Shown: positions 50,673-58,964 of the stretch, piece by piece
How positions within the stretch are numbered: position 1 is the first letter of the stretch
How the letters are laid out: each line of letters opens with the position of its first letter
Assembly (NCBI GenBank): GCA_000200715.1
Contig: DP000238.1
Location: 1,018,593 to 1,082,592 of the forward strand
DNA: 64,000 bases
Direction: 5' to 3'
DNA from: Cenarchaeum symbiosum A
Lineage (GTDB): Archaea; Thermoproteota; Nitrososphaeria; Nitrososphaerales; Nitrosopumilaceae
Program-made: the position numbers and the translations under genes
The notes under the pieces: generated by a model
What the model saw: the letters and a program-made list of their open reading frames with translations, nothing else
Told to the model about the DNA's origin: nothing
Databases searched by the model: none

Positions 50673-52247
50673 ATTGGTGACTCACACGACAGGGATTCAA
50701 AGCTTGACATACTTCAAAAAATAAAATCACTATATGTGAAAAAATCCATTGAAGGGGTAGGCGACTGGAAGGTCATCGAGCCCGATGGCAAAGAGAACTG
50801 GATAAACCTACCAATAAACAATCCATACGTGCCAATGGGTAGCAAGGAGGCAAAGAAAGGCGCAAACGCCCATACCATCTTTAGTAAGTATTCTCTGGGG
50901 ATAGCAACACATCGTGACGCTTGGGTTTATAATTCATCTGATAAAGAGCTTGCCAAGAATATCAAGGTACATATCAAATATTGTAATGAGGAAGGACCTA
51001 CAAAACCCGACAAACCCAATCCAAAAAGAGGTAGCTGGAGTAGTGATTTAGATGGAAAATTGGAGAGATTGTCAAAGCAGGGTAAGAAAATGATATTTGA
51101 CGCAAAGAAAATACGAACCTCGTTATACAGGCCGTTTTTCAAACAACAATTATACTTTGACGACATATTGGTAACTGCCAGATATAAAATTGACGATTTT
51201 TATTCAAATAACGATACGGTTAATCCAGCAATAATTGTACCATATCATGTTAGTAAGCCATTTTCCACATTTATTACTTGTATAACCCCGGATTTGCAAA
51301 TAATCCAAAATGGACAATGCTTTCCACTCTATACATACAATGATGGGGTAAAAAAAAACAACATAACGGACTCTATCGTAAAAGAGTATCGTGAACATTA
51401 CAGAAATAACAACATATCCAAAGATGATATATTCTATTACGTGTATGCCATTCTCCATCATCCAAGATACAGGAACTATTTTAGAAATAATCTTATTCGT
51501 GATCTGCCCGGAATTCCAATGGCACCAGAGTTTGAGCGGTTCCAGAGGGCTGGCCGAGAACTCGCCAACATACATCTGAATTTTGATACGGGCAAAAGAT
51601 ACAGCTTAGGCAAACCAGCATTCCACCCCAAGGGCTTTATCAAGATCACGTTTGGCGGTAAGAATGAGGCTGACAAATCAATCATACGTGTAGACGGCCA
51701 TGAGTTATTCAATGGAGTGCCAATATCCAGTTATACGGTCAATGGTAGAACGCCTGTGGAATGGATAGCGGAGAGATTTGAAAAAAATAAGAAGATACCT
51801 AAAGATAAAAGTGGCAATTTCAATGACCCCTGTACGGGCACAGATATCGTAGCCGTTATCGAACGGGCCGTCTACGTGGGCCTTGAATCTGACCGCATAA
51901 TCAAGACCCTGCCAAAGGAGTTTGAGCCCAAGAACTGGAAGCCCAAGGCGGATCCAGCCAGCCTCGATGCATACAGTGAAAATGGCCAGAAGACCAGGGC
52001 ACGTCCTGCCAAAGAAACCCGCAAGAGTCGGTCCAAGTCGTATGATGTGCACGATAGCATGGTGAAACGAGCCCAAGACTTGCTGGTCGGGAACCATGTC
52101 CGCAAAAAATTCGACAAATATCAGGTCGTTGACAAAGAGAAAAAGTACATCATTGACGAAGATGACCTCCGCTGTGCCTGCCCGGTCTACAAAAAGTTCA
52201 ACGAATGTTCCCACGTATGGGCCGTCGAGCTATGCAGGAGAAAGTAG
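50673..52247 (+). pseudogene. Type ISP target-recognition part with C-terminal SWIM-like zinc motif (separated 3' half)
   Basis: 525 codons, open from the breakpoint to the stop; the first usable start inside is GTG 50736. The beginning 'GDSHDRDSKLDILQKIKSLY' and later 'RTSLYRPFFKQQLYFD', 'NGQCFPLYTY', 'ISKDDIFYYVYAILHHPRYR' and 'ELANIHLNFD' are the C-terminal target-recognition region of Type ISP enzymes. The end has 'CACPVYKKFNECSHVW', a CxC-x(n)-CxH SWIM zinc motif, not a usual part of these enzymes. No promoter of its own is seen, so it is probably silent in this orientation. It is AT-rich in its first two thirds. Confidence 0.8.
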
Positions 52248-52481
52248 CCTGCTACAGGGTAGCTGTCCAACATACGCAGGTACATCACCACCGTCTATGC
52301 CTCCGGCGCCGATAAATGATTGTGGGGCATCCCCCATAGGCGACTACACCGGGCGCGGACCAACGGTGGTCGAAGAGTTGCCAGGAACGCCGGCTCCGCG
52401 GCATTGAGACACGGGCCGTGGACTGGGTCCAAACAGAACGGGTCTGCCCGGTTTAAATATCATCATCACCGGTTGAGAACG
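52248..52481. other. Intergenic region after the Type ISP 3' half
   Basis: No gene seen. It ends with TTTAAATATC (52452-52461), the promoter of the small gene at 52482. Confidence 0.4.
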
Positions 52482-52586
52482 ATGAGTACGAATGGAATCA
52501 TAATAGTATGCGCGATCGCGGCAGTCATCATGTCTGCCAGTGCCCATGACGCAAATTCAGGCTATTTCCGCGACGCATCTGCCTGA
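52482..52586 (+). CDS. Small secreted or membrane protein (34 aa)
   Basis: 35 codons from ATG 52482 to TGA 52586. TTTAAATA at 52452-52459 lies about 25-28 nt upstream. After 'STNG' there is one hydrophobic helix (Ile/Val/Ala, about residues 6-20) ending 'SASAH', which looks like a signal-peptide cleavage site, then a 14-residue polar tail. If cleaved, a tiny peptide would be exported. It sits between the restriction-modification segment and tes copy 2. Confidence 0.55.
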   Translation: MSTNGIIIVCAIAAVIMSASAHDANSGYFRDASA

Positions 52587-52880
52587 CTTTTCACGAGTGG
52601 TAATACAGGCAGGAAGGGTGCCGGGGCATAATGGCGAGCCCCCTGTCCGATCTTTTCCACAGTACAAGGCTGTTTTCGGCCTTCTAGTTTGCCACCCCAC
52701 AGTGACTATAATGCCGCCCGACATTTGCAAGTGCATTGCGCCCCGGACGTACATAAAACCGCGGGACATTCCCGCGTTACGCTAGAATTTGGCGGCAATC
52801 GCCAAGGTACACGAAAACGCAGTCTTGCAGCAGGACAGGTTCTGGAAGATTGTGAATATTAGATTAAGGGTGCGGCCTGC
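52587..52880. other. Intergenic region before tes copy 2
   Basis: 294 nt. No gene, RNA or repeat is recognised. The stretch just before the tes stop has partial similarity to the region after copy 1. Confidence 0.4.
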
Positions 52881-54545
52881 TCACATGGTAGCCTGTGCGG
52901 CTTCGTGATACATCTCGCTCTTTGCACAGCCGGCGGCCAGCTCGTCTCCGGCGCCGCGCCTCATCAGCCCGCGGTACAGGCCGTCCTCGAGCTTTACGCC
53001 CTCGCGCTCCTCCCACTCTTCGACAGTGGTAGAGTATTTCTTCTGGATCCTGTCGCGGTACCATTCGGGTATCACATTGAATGCACAGAATGGTATGACC
53101 CTCAGGTCGGGAGTAAGATAGTGTATGTCGCATCTCTGGAGCCTCTCCAGGTCCTCGTTGTACTTGTCCTGGAAGTGCATCATGCCCAAGAATAATCCCT
53201 TTACGTGCCAAGAGCCGACAGATCCAAATGATCTCTTCATCAGGATATTCCCGAACATCTTTGCGAGATCAAGGCCGGCCGGCTGCTTTTTCGCATCTAC
53301 AAAGCTCTTTAGCTTTCGGACCACTTCTAACATTGTAAAGTACTTGTTCTTGCCGGAGCGGATCTCTTCGGACTTGTCCTCGAAGAGCTCCAGCATGCCC
53401 TGTATGTCGCAGAATTTGGTCAGGGGGACGAACTTTTTGGTCTCGGCATCCTCGAATATGTACGTGCCGGCACCGCATGCAAAGTGTATTGATAATTCGT
53501 ATTTCGGCTTGCTGGAGAATGCCTCTATCACGTTGGTAAGGGGCATGCAGCTCGGCACGGGGAACCAGTCGTCGATAGTCACCTCGCCGTTGGTCTGCTC
53601 TTCGATCCTCTGGATGCAATCCGGGATGGTAATCCTGAACTTTTCGCGCTCTTGCTTGCCCATTCTTCCTGTCAACGATACAGGCTGGAAGTTTACCGCG
53701 TGGACTACATCCAGGTTCTTTTGCGCATACCGGATGATCCCGCCTAGTTCGTGGTCGTTTATTGACTTTATCACAGTAGGTACGAATACTACGGTAGTAC
53801 CAGTCTTGCGACAGCTATCTAACGCATGGGGGATCTCCCAGTGGTTCTTTGGGTTGGTCCTAGCAGTCACGCCGTCAAAGCTGAGGTACAGGTTGTTGCA
53901 CCCTGCAAGGCGCACATCGCGTGCAGCTTCCGGGTCCATTGCGTGCCGTATACCGTTTGTATTCATCTGGATATGGTCCACGCCTTCTTCCTTCATTATC
54001 TTGATTATATCTGTAATATCGGTCCGGAGCATCGGCTCGCCTCCGGTAATCTGTATAGAGTTGCCCGCTATAGGCCTCTCTGAGCGGAGTGTCTTCATCA
54101 TGGCCCGCACCTGATCCAGGGAAGGCTCGTACATGTAGGCGCCCTCGAGGCCCTTTTTCACGTAAAAGAAGCAGTACCAGCAGGTAAGATCGCACCTGTT
54201 AGTAACAATCATGTTGGCCAGGCCGCTGTGAGATAGGTGGTTTGTACACAAGCCGCAGTTGTTGGGGCAGGCGCACTTGTCGACCATTACGTTTGGCGCG
54301 TGTGCGCCCTTGCCGTCCTGCCAGTATGTGCTGAACTTTTGGTATAACTCGTATGATCCATAATACAGCTCCTCGCATTCCCCGTGTGTCGGGCATGTCT
54401 TTGTCATCGATACTTTGCCGTCGCGCTCGAATATCTCTGCATCCAGTATCATGTTGCAGTCGGGGCAGATGCTCTGGGTAAACCTGATCGTTGATTTCTT
54501 GCCCAGATTTTTAGGTGCCTGGTTGGTTATCTGTATCAGTGCCAT
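52881..54545 (-). CDS. tes: Tetraether lipid synthase (Tes) family radical SAM protein, copy 2
   Basis: 554 aa from ATG 54545. The amino acid sequence is the same as copy 1 at 44879 in every block compared, with the three extra Cys clusters, the CxxxCxxC SAM motif (118-125) and GGEP. The DNA differs at many third positions (for example the codons for LTGR and DMQGM). No amino acid change with many silent changes means strong selection on both copies, or very biased conversion. A TrmB regulator gene is divergent from it, 169 nt away, and could control it. Confidence 0.85.
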   Translation of the reverse strand: MALIQITNQAPKNLGKKSTIRFTQSICPDCNMILDAEIFERDGKVSMTKTCPTHGECEELYYGSYELYQKFSTYWQDGKGAHAPNVMVDKCACPNNCGLCTNHLSHSGLANMIVTNRCDLTCWYCFFYVKKGLEGAYMYEPSLDQVRAMMKTLRSERPIAGNSIQITGGEPMLRTDITDIIKIMKEEGVDHIQMNTNGIRHAMDPEAARDVRLAGCNNLYLSFDGVTARTNPKNHWEIPHALDSCRKTGTTVVFVPTVIKSINDHELGGIIRYAQKNLDVVHAVNFQPVSLTGRMGKQEREKFRITIPDCIQRIEEQTNGEVTIDDWFPVPSCMPLTNVIEAFSSKPKYELSIHFACGAGTYIFEDAETKKFVPLTKFCDIQGMLELFEDKSEEIRSGKNKYFTMLEVVRKLKSFVDAKKQPAGLDLAKMFGNILMKRSFGSVGSWHVKGLFLGMMHFQDKYNEDLERLQRCDIHYLTPDLRVIPFCAFNVIPEWYRDRIQKKYSTTVEEWEEREGVKLEDGLYRGLMRRGAGDELAAGCAKSEMYHEAAQATM

Positions 54546-54611
54546 CCTATATCGTCCCGTCCGAGATAGTATATAATAGATTACCACCCCATACAAGTTG
54601 GAAAATCTGTA
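52881..54611 (-). repeat. Direct repeat, right copy (tes gene plus about 66 nt of promoter)
   Basis: Partner of 44879-46609, same orientation. The two copies flank about 6.3 kb holding the split Type ISP system and a small secreted-protein gene. Homologous recombination between them would delete that segment and leave one tes gene. Confidence 0.9.
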
Positions 54612-54714
54612 TAGGGCAGGATTCAGGCACGAATGGACAGCAGGGATCATCCCCGGAACGATATATCCGCACAATCCCTCACGGGTTTAAATACAGATCC
54701 CCGGCGGTTATCCC

Positions 54715-55482
54715 ATGCGCATAACAGACAGGACGCGCAAGGCCCTGACCAGCATAGGCCTGACTGGATACGAGATCAGGGCGTACATGGAGCTGCTCAG
54801 ATCGGGGGGGATGACCGCGTCGGAGATAAGCCAGAGATCTGGCGTATCCTATTCGAAGATATACGAGGTATTGGGATCGCTCGAGGAAAAGGGCTGGACT
54901 AGCTCCGATGATTCCAGGCCGACAAGGTATACCGCAAAGTCCCCGGCGACGGGGCTCGAGACTGCAAAGCAGAGGATAGATTCAGAGTTTTCCGGAAACT
55001 CGGGCGTGATAACAGGCGAGCTTGCCCCATTATACGAAAAGAGCGGGACAAGCGAAAAGCCCGACATATGGTTTCTATCCGGGACTGTAAACATAGCGGC
55101 CAAGGTTCTAGAGATGGTAGAGACGTGCAGGAATGAAGTGTTAGTGGCTGTCCCCGAGGCGGGAGAAGAGCTGATAAAGCAGGCCATGCCCAAGCTGAGA
55201 TACCTGCATGATCGGGGGGTCGACATTACAGTGCTGACATCGGATAAAATGGATGCAGAGGCCATCAAGGCGCTAGGCAGGATATCTGCTGTCAAGATAA
55301 AAAAGGGCCTCTTCGGGGGCGGGATAATATCGGACAGAAGATACGTCGTGATACTGCTCGGGCATGAAATGGGCGGGGCGCCATCGAGCGAGACCGTGGC
55401 CATATGGGCCGACCACGCAGGGCTGGCGGGCTTTGCCAGGGAGTACTTTGAATATTTATTAAAAGAGGCGAGGGCGGTATAG
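54715..55482 (+). CDS. TrmB-family transcriptional regulator
   Basis: 255 aa. N-terminal winged helix: 'IGLTGYEIRAYMELLRSGGMTASEIS' pattern (about 13-38, in part), 'GVSYSKIYEVLGSLEEKGW' is the recognition helix and wing. The C-terminal region resembles the TrmB phospholipase-D-like/sensor part. TrmB proteins of this phylum regulate metabolism, metal and redox genes. TTTAAATACAG about 27 nt upstream gives a leaderless start. It is followed 2 nt later by a DtxR-type regulator and is divergent from tes copy 2. Confidence 0.88.
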   Translation: MRITDRTRKALTSIGLTGYEIRAYMELLRSGGMTASEISQRSGVSYSKIYEVLGSLEEKGWTSSDDSRPTRYTAKSPATGLETAKQRIDSEFSGNSGVITGELAPLYEKSGTSEKPDIWFLSGTVNIAAKVLEMVETCRNEVLVAVPEAGEELIKQAMPKLRYLHDRGVDITVLTSDKMDAEAIKALGRISAVKIKKGLFGGGIISDRRYVVILLGHEMGGAPSSETVAIWADHAGLAGFAREYFEYLLKEARAV

Positions 55483-55484
55483 GC

Positions 55485-55931
55485 ATGGAGCCGGACCATG
55501 AGACGCTGTTTGTGGGGACGGCCGAGGCGGAACATGTCGAGATGTACCTCAAGGCGATATGGCACATCAAGGAGCGCAACGAGGATGTAAAGATAATATC
55601 GATAGCCAAGATGCTCAACGTCAGGCAGCCAAGCGTAGTCCAGATGCTAAAAAAGCTCCACCAGAGAAAGCTAGTCCATTACAGCAAGGCTGGAGTATAC
55701 CTTACAGAAGAGGGCAGCGGAATAGGGAATACCATGATGAGAAACAGCAGGCTGCTCGAGGTTCTGATGGACAGCGCGCTAAAGATAGAGATAAACGAGG
55801 AGATGGTCTGCGGGGTTGAGCACCACATGAATACACAGTTTTCCGATGCCCTGTGCACGATGCTGGGGCACCCCAGAAAGTGCCCCCACGGGCTGGAGAT
55901 ACCGATGGGCAGCTGCTGCAGCGCGGACTAG
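55485..55931 (+). CDS. DtxR/MntR-family metal-dependent regulator
   Basis: 148 aa. 'VEMYLKAIWHIKE' (about 18-30) is the first helix of the winged-helix domain, with 'SIAKMLNVRQPSVVQMLKKLHQR' pattern as the recognition helix (about 40-62). The dimerisation/metal part has 'EMVCGVEHHMN' (E, C, E, H ligands) and the end 'CPHGLEIPMGSCC', as in archaeal DtxR proteins. It lies 2 nt after the TrmB gene, so both are one transcript. Confidence 0.88.
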   Translation: MEPDHETLFVGTAEAEHVEMYLKAIWHIKERNEDVKIISIAKMLNVRQPSVVQMLKKLHQRKLVHYSKAGVYLTEEGSGIGNTMMRNSRLLEVLMDSALKIEINEEMVCGVEHHMNTQFSDALCTMLGHPRKCPHGLEIPMGSCCSAD

Positions 55932-55966
55932 AATATACCGGCCCGCGAAAGCCACATATTTGGATT

Positions 55967-56296
55967 ATGGTGTGCGGTAGCGTGGCAAAGGCTGCGATGG
56001 TAATATCCACATACCCGGACAAAAAATCAGCGTCAAAGGCTGCCCGCGGGGCCGTAAAGTCAGGCTTGGCCGCATGCGTGAACATATCGAGGATATCCTC
56101 GGTATACTCCTGGAAGGGAAAGATAGAGGAGGGCTCGGAATACCTTGCGATATTCAAGACCACCCAGGGGAGAAAGGCGCGGTTAAAGCAGGAGATAGGC
56201 AGTAGTCACCCGTACGATCTGCCCGAGATAGCCGAGATAGGCATGGGAGAGGTGGACAGACAGTATATGCGGTGGATTGAAGAGTCTACGGCTTGA
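55967..56296 (+). CDS. cutA: Divalent cation tolerance protein CutA
   Basis: 109 aa from ATG 55967. 'MVISTYPDKKSASKAAR', 'LAACVNISRISSVYSWKGKIEE' (in part) and 'HPYDLPEI' are CutA1 signatures; the trimeric fold binds Cu2+ and other metals, though the role is unsettled. GAATATACC lies about 30 nt upstream, so the open frame from 55853 is not used. It follows a metal-type DtxR regulator by 35 nt, a sensible pairing. It overlaps pelA tail to tail by 11 bp. Confidence 0.92.
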   Translation: MVCGSVAKAAMVISTYPDKKSASKAARGAVKSGLAACVNISRISSVYSWKGKIEEGSEYLAIFKTTQGRKARLKQEIGSSHPYDLPEIAEIGMGEVDRQYMRWIEESTA

Positions 56297-57317
56297 ACCT
56301 GAGGGTGGCTATCACCCCGCCGAGACCGTCGACGCGCAGGCCCGCATCGGTGGTAGAATCCGCGCCAAATATGCCGGCGCCAGTCGCCTGTGCATTGTTT
56401 AGAAAGTCTACAGCCTGCTGCTCGCCGGCTGCAGATATCAGCCCGTCGGAGAATACAAGCGATTCTATTGCGCCGGCTTCTGCGGCAGCCCTGGTCTCTG
56501 CATACCCCATGGAGAACTTGGCAGACTTTTTGCTGGCAAGCAGCATTACAGAGTCTATGATATCCATTACGCGCGCCATCCTGCTGCCCGACATGGAATC
56601 CCTCATGGCGTCGGACCGGGTGAACAAGCGGATGCCGTCTTCTCCTGCAGAGTCTATCCCCTCGACTACAGCTGGTTCCGGCAGGCGCCGGCCCTGCATC
56701 AGGTTTGCCAGCTTCTTGCGGGTCTCGCCGGGCCCGAACACTATGAGAGAATCGCCCTTGCGGACAGCCAGGCCGGCAGCGGCGGCGGCAGCCTCGAGGT
56801 ATCCTCCAATGTTAAAGCTGGTCTTGTAGCGCTTGCCGGGGGAGCCCGAGCGCAGGGTCGTGATCATCTCAAGGTGCGTCCCGTGCAGGCGCGCTATTCC
56901 GCACTCGGACGTATCCACTGCCACCAGGACAAAGCCCTGGCCGCCGCTCCCCCTCAGGAGCTTCCTCTCCCCGGGCCCCCAGTCCTTTGTTATAGATATG
57001 GCGTCGCCTGCGTGTACAGACAAGGAATGGTGCGAGCCGCGCTTGACCTGCTCGCTGCTGGATTCATGTATTGTTCCGCCCAGCCTGAGCCGGCCGAGCA
57101 TCCCGTCTAGAGAGGCCGCCTCCACCTCGAGTGATATCTTGATCCGCACCCTCTCGCCCCTGTCGGGCCGGGCATACTCCCTTTCCTTCCGTATCGCGCG
57201 GGTTGTGCTGCCAGCCACCCTGTCGCCTGCGCGCACCACCCTTCTCAGGGCAAACAGGTCGTCGGGATTCTGGGGGACCACGGAGACAGACCTGTCGTCT
57301 ATCTTTCTGTATATCAT
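56286..57317 (-). CDS. pelA: Pelota (Dom34) mRNA surveillance protein
   Basis: 343 aa. Three domains: N-terminal Sm-like (1-125; 'VVPQNPDDLFALRRVVRAGD'-like start, 'VEVEAASLDGMLGRLRLGG' region), central RNase H-like (about 128-260; 'FVLVAVDTSECGIARL'), C-terminal L7Ae-like ('SLVFSDGLI'). It resembles eRF1 without the GGQ motif and rescues stalled ribosomes with the archaeal Hbs1-like factor. Normal length. Next gene on the strand starts upstream at 57734, 16 nt away. Confidence 0.92.
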   Translation of the reverse strand: MIYRKIDDRSVSVVPQNPDDLFALRRVVRAGDRVAGSTTRAIRKEREYARPDRGERVRIKISLEVEAASLDGMLGRLRLGGTIHESSSEQVKRGSHHSLSVHAGDAISITKDWGPGERKLLRGSGGQGFVLVAVDTSECGIARLHGTHLEMITTLRSGSPGKRYKTSFNIGGYLEAAAAAAGLAVRKGDSLIVFGPGETRKKLANLMQGRRLPEPAVVEGIDSAGEDGIRLFTRSDAMRDSMSGSRMARVMDIIDSVMLLASKKSAKFSMGYAETRAAAEAGAIESLVFSDGLISAAGEQQAVDFLNNAQATGAGIFGADSTTDAGLRVDGLGGVIATLRFKP

Positions 57318-57332
57318 GCGGGTAGAGCAGCC

Positions 57333-57734
57333 TCAGCCGCCGGACTCTTTGGCCTTCTCCCGGACATAGTTCTCGACCCATTTGAGGTCTATCACGCCTG
57401 CCTCGGAGAGGTTGACGAGCGTGTTCGACGAGGCCTCCCCCGTCACCTTGCCGCTGTCCCTCCTGACCTGGCGCCACTTGAGGCGGGTGTTGCCGCTCCT
57501 TGACGTGTATATGACTCCCAGCACGTCGAGCGCGTTGACAAACGTCACATCCCTTATCTTTTTGAGCGTGACCTTGTCGGCTGCCTCCACGTATATGGGC
57601 CCAAGCGATTCCTCGCGCTCGGCAAAGACCTCGGGGTCCCGGATGTAGCTCTCCGGGGCGTACGACTTGCACGTGCTCACCATGACGAACGTGCGGAAGC
57701 TCTCCAGAGAGGAGGGGGTATCGATTGCAACCAT
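57333..57734 (-). CDS. Hypothetical protein upstream of pelA
   Basis: 133 aa from ATG 57734 (an ATG or GTG further up would give 141 aa). No family recognised. Mixed alpha/beta, with 'SRSGNTRLKWRQVRRDSGKVTGEAS' region basic and 'GVIDLKWVENYVREKAKE' helical at the end. No Cys motif, signal or membrane span. Its closeness to pelA (16 nt) suggests one transcript. Confidence 0.7.
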   Translation of the reverse strand: MVAIDTPSSLESFRTFVMVSTCKSYAPESYIRDPEVFAEREESLGPIYVEAADKVTLKKIRDVTFVNALDVLGVIYTSRSGNTRLKWRQVRRDSGKVTGEASSNTLVNLSEAGVIDLKWVENYVREKAKESGG

Positions 57735-57908
57735 TTTCAGGCAATACGCCGCGGCCACTTATCAAGGTTCTTGAAAATGTTCAATTAGGATCCGCACAGG
57801 CAGGTGCGTGCAGACGCTGACGAATGCAGACCCCGCTGAAACGGTGATGAGGATCTTGAGTTCCGAGTCTGCCCAGAATTTTTATGGGGCGCGGCAGGCC
57901 GCCGCCCC

Positions 57909-58328
57909 ATGAAGTCGCTTACCGAATACCTCGATATGGAGGTGCCGTCAAGGAGGGGCTTTGTCAATTTGACGCCCCGGGTGGAGGAGGCTGTGGAGAG
58001 GAGCGGCATCAGCGAGGGGCTCTGTCTCGTCAACCCCATGCATATAACGGCCAGCGTATTCATCAACGACGACGAGCCGGGCCTGCACTCGGATTACGAG
58101 GGGTGGCTCGAGGGGATTGCCCCGCACGAGCCCACGGGCAGGTACAAGCACAATGATACGGGAGAAGACAACGCCGACGCGCACCTGAAGAGGCAGGTGA
58201 TGGGCCGCGAGGTGGTGGTGGCCATAACCGGGGGCAGGCTGGATCTTGGAACATGGGAGCGCATATTCTATGGCGAGTTTGACGGCATGAGGACCAAGCG
58301 CGTCCTTGTAAAGATAATAGGCGAGTAA
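57909..58328 (+). CDS. YjbQ/UPF0047 family protein
   Basis: 139 aa. '[13 protein letters not shown]', '[15 protein letters not shown]' (about 47-61), '[22 protein letters not shown]' (in part, the conserved His/Asp block) and '[14 protein letters not shown]' are UPF0047 signatures. Some members have thiamine-phosphate synthase activity in vitro; the true role is open. GAATTTTTATGG about 28 nt before ATG 57909 is a good TATA box. Confidence 0.92.
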   Translation: MKSLTEYLDMEVPSRRGFVNLTPRVEEAVERSGISEGLCLVNPMHITASVFINDDEPGLHSDYEGWLEGIAPHEPTGRYKHNDTGEDNADAHLKRQVMGREVVVAITGGRLDLGTWERIFYGEFDGMRTKRVLVKIIGE

Positions 58329-58329
58329 T

Positions 58330-58560
58330 CTAGAACTCTACTTCCCTTTTCTGGCTCCGGCTCTCGTTTGCACGCGCTGCCGCCCTGTACTCGTCGTCAT
58401 GGTTCTGCGGGCCGTGGCCGCACGACATGCATGCTATCTTGAACCCGTCGGGGTTGCGATCGTATTCCTTGCAGCCGCAAAAGCATGCCATGTATGTGGT
58501 AGCGCGTTCATATGATATATCTCTTGCCGGGAACACCTGTAAGAGTTTGTCTTCTTCCAA
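58330..58560 (-). CDS. Small zinc-finger-like hypothetical protein
   Basis: 76 aa from TTG 58560; an internal ATG (residue 24) would give 53 aa. 'MACFCGCKEYDRNP' and 'KIACMSCGHGPQNHDDEY' give CxC and CxxCxxGPxxH, likely one zinc site. The last 15 residues are charged. It ends 1 nt after the convergent YjbQ stop. Similar short proteins are widespread in this phylum (from memory). Start choice is uncertain. Confidence 0.65.
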   Translation of the reverse strand: MEEDKLLQVFPARDISYERATTYMACFCGCKEYDRNPDGFKIACMSCGHGPQNHDDEYRAAARANESRSQKREVEF

Positions 58561-58708
58561 AGTGCTATTTCAGGCAGGGATCCCGCTTTGGGGGTTTTCC
58601 CGTGCAGGAAGCCAGACTTGGATATCTCTTCCAGCATGGGACACAGATTGGAGGCAGGGAGGATCCCCGTGCGGTACATTTTAAATAATATATCATCGAT
58701 CACGCAAT

Positions 58709-58837
58709 ATGGGGCAAAACGACGAAGATATGGATGAGAGGGGATTTATCCTAAAAGGCAGCCAGCCATTGCCCGACCCGCCTGCCTGGCTCGGCATAAG
58801 GGTGAGCAAGTACAAGCCAAGTGATGATGAAGAGTAG
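58709..58837 (+). CDS. Small hydrophilic protein (42 aa)
   Basis: 43 codons from ATG 58709 to TAG 58837. TTTTAAATAATATAT at 58678-58692 lies about 25 nt upstream, one of the strongest TATA boxes in the window. The product is acidic with a Pro/Trp core ('PLPDPPAWLGIRVSKYKP') and ends in DDEE. No membrane helix. Function unknown; it could be a small ligand or adaptor peptide. Confidence 0.6.
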   Translation: MGQNDEDMDERGFILKGSQPLPDPPAWLGIRVSKYKPSDDEE

Positions 58838-58964
58838 GATTTGCTCTTTGACCCGCCCAATGCCGCCATCAGATAGCAGTTCGTGCCGATTAAACCCGAG
58901 TGTTTCTTCAAGCTTGTCATCGTATCAGGAATTTGTTCTAGAGTTGATTTCGTAACGCGCACAC

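Noticed and set aside
57816-57871. Possible second C/D box sRNA
   Set aside because: Has CTGA followed by GTGATGA at the right D'/C' spacing, but the outer C box is imperfect, the outer D box is CTGC and there is no terminal stem.
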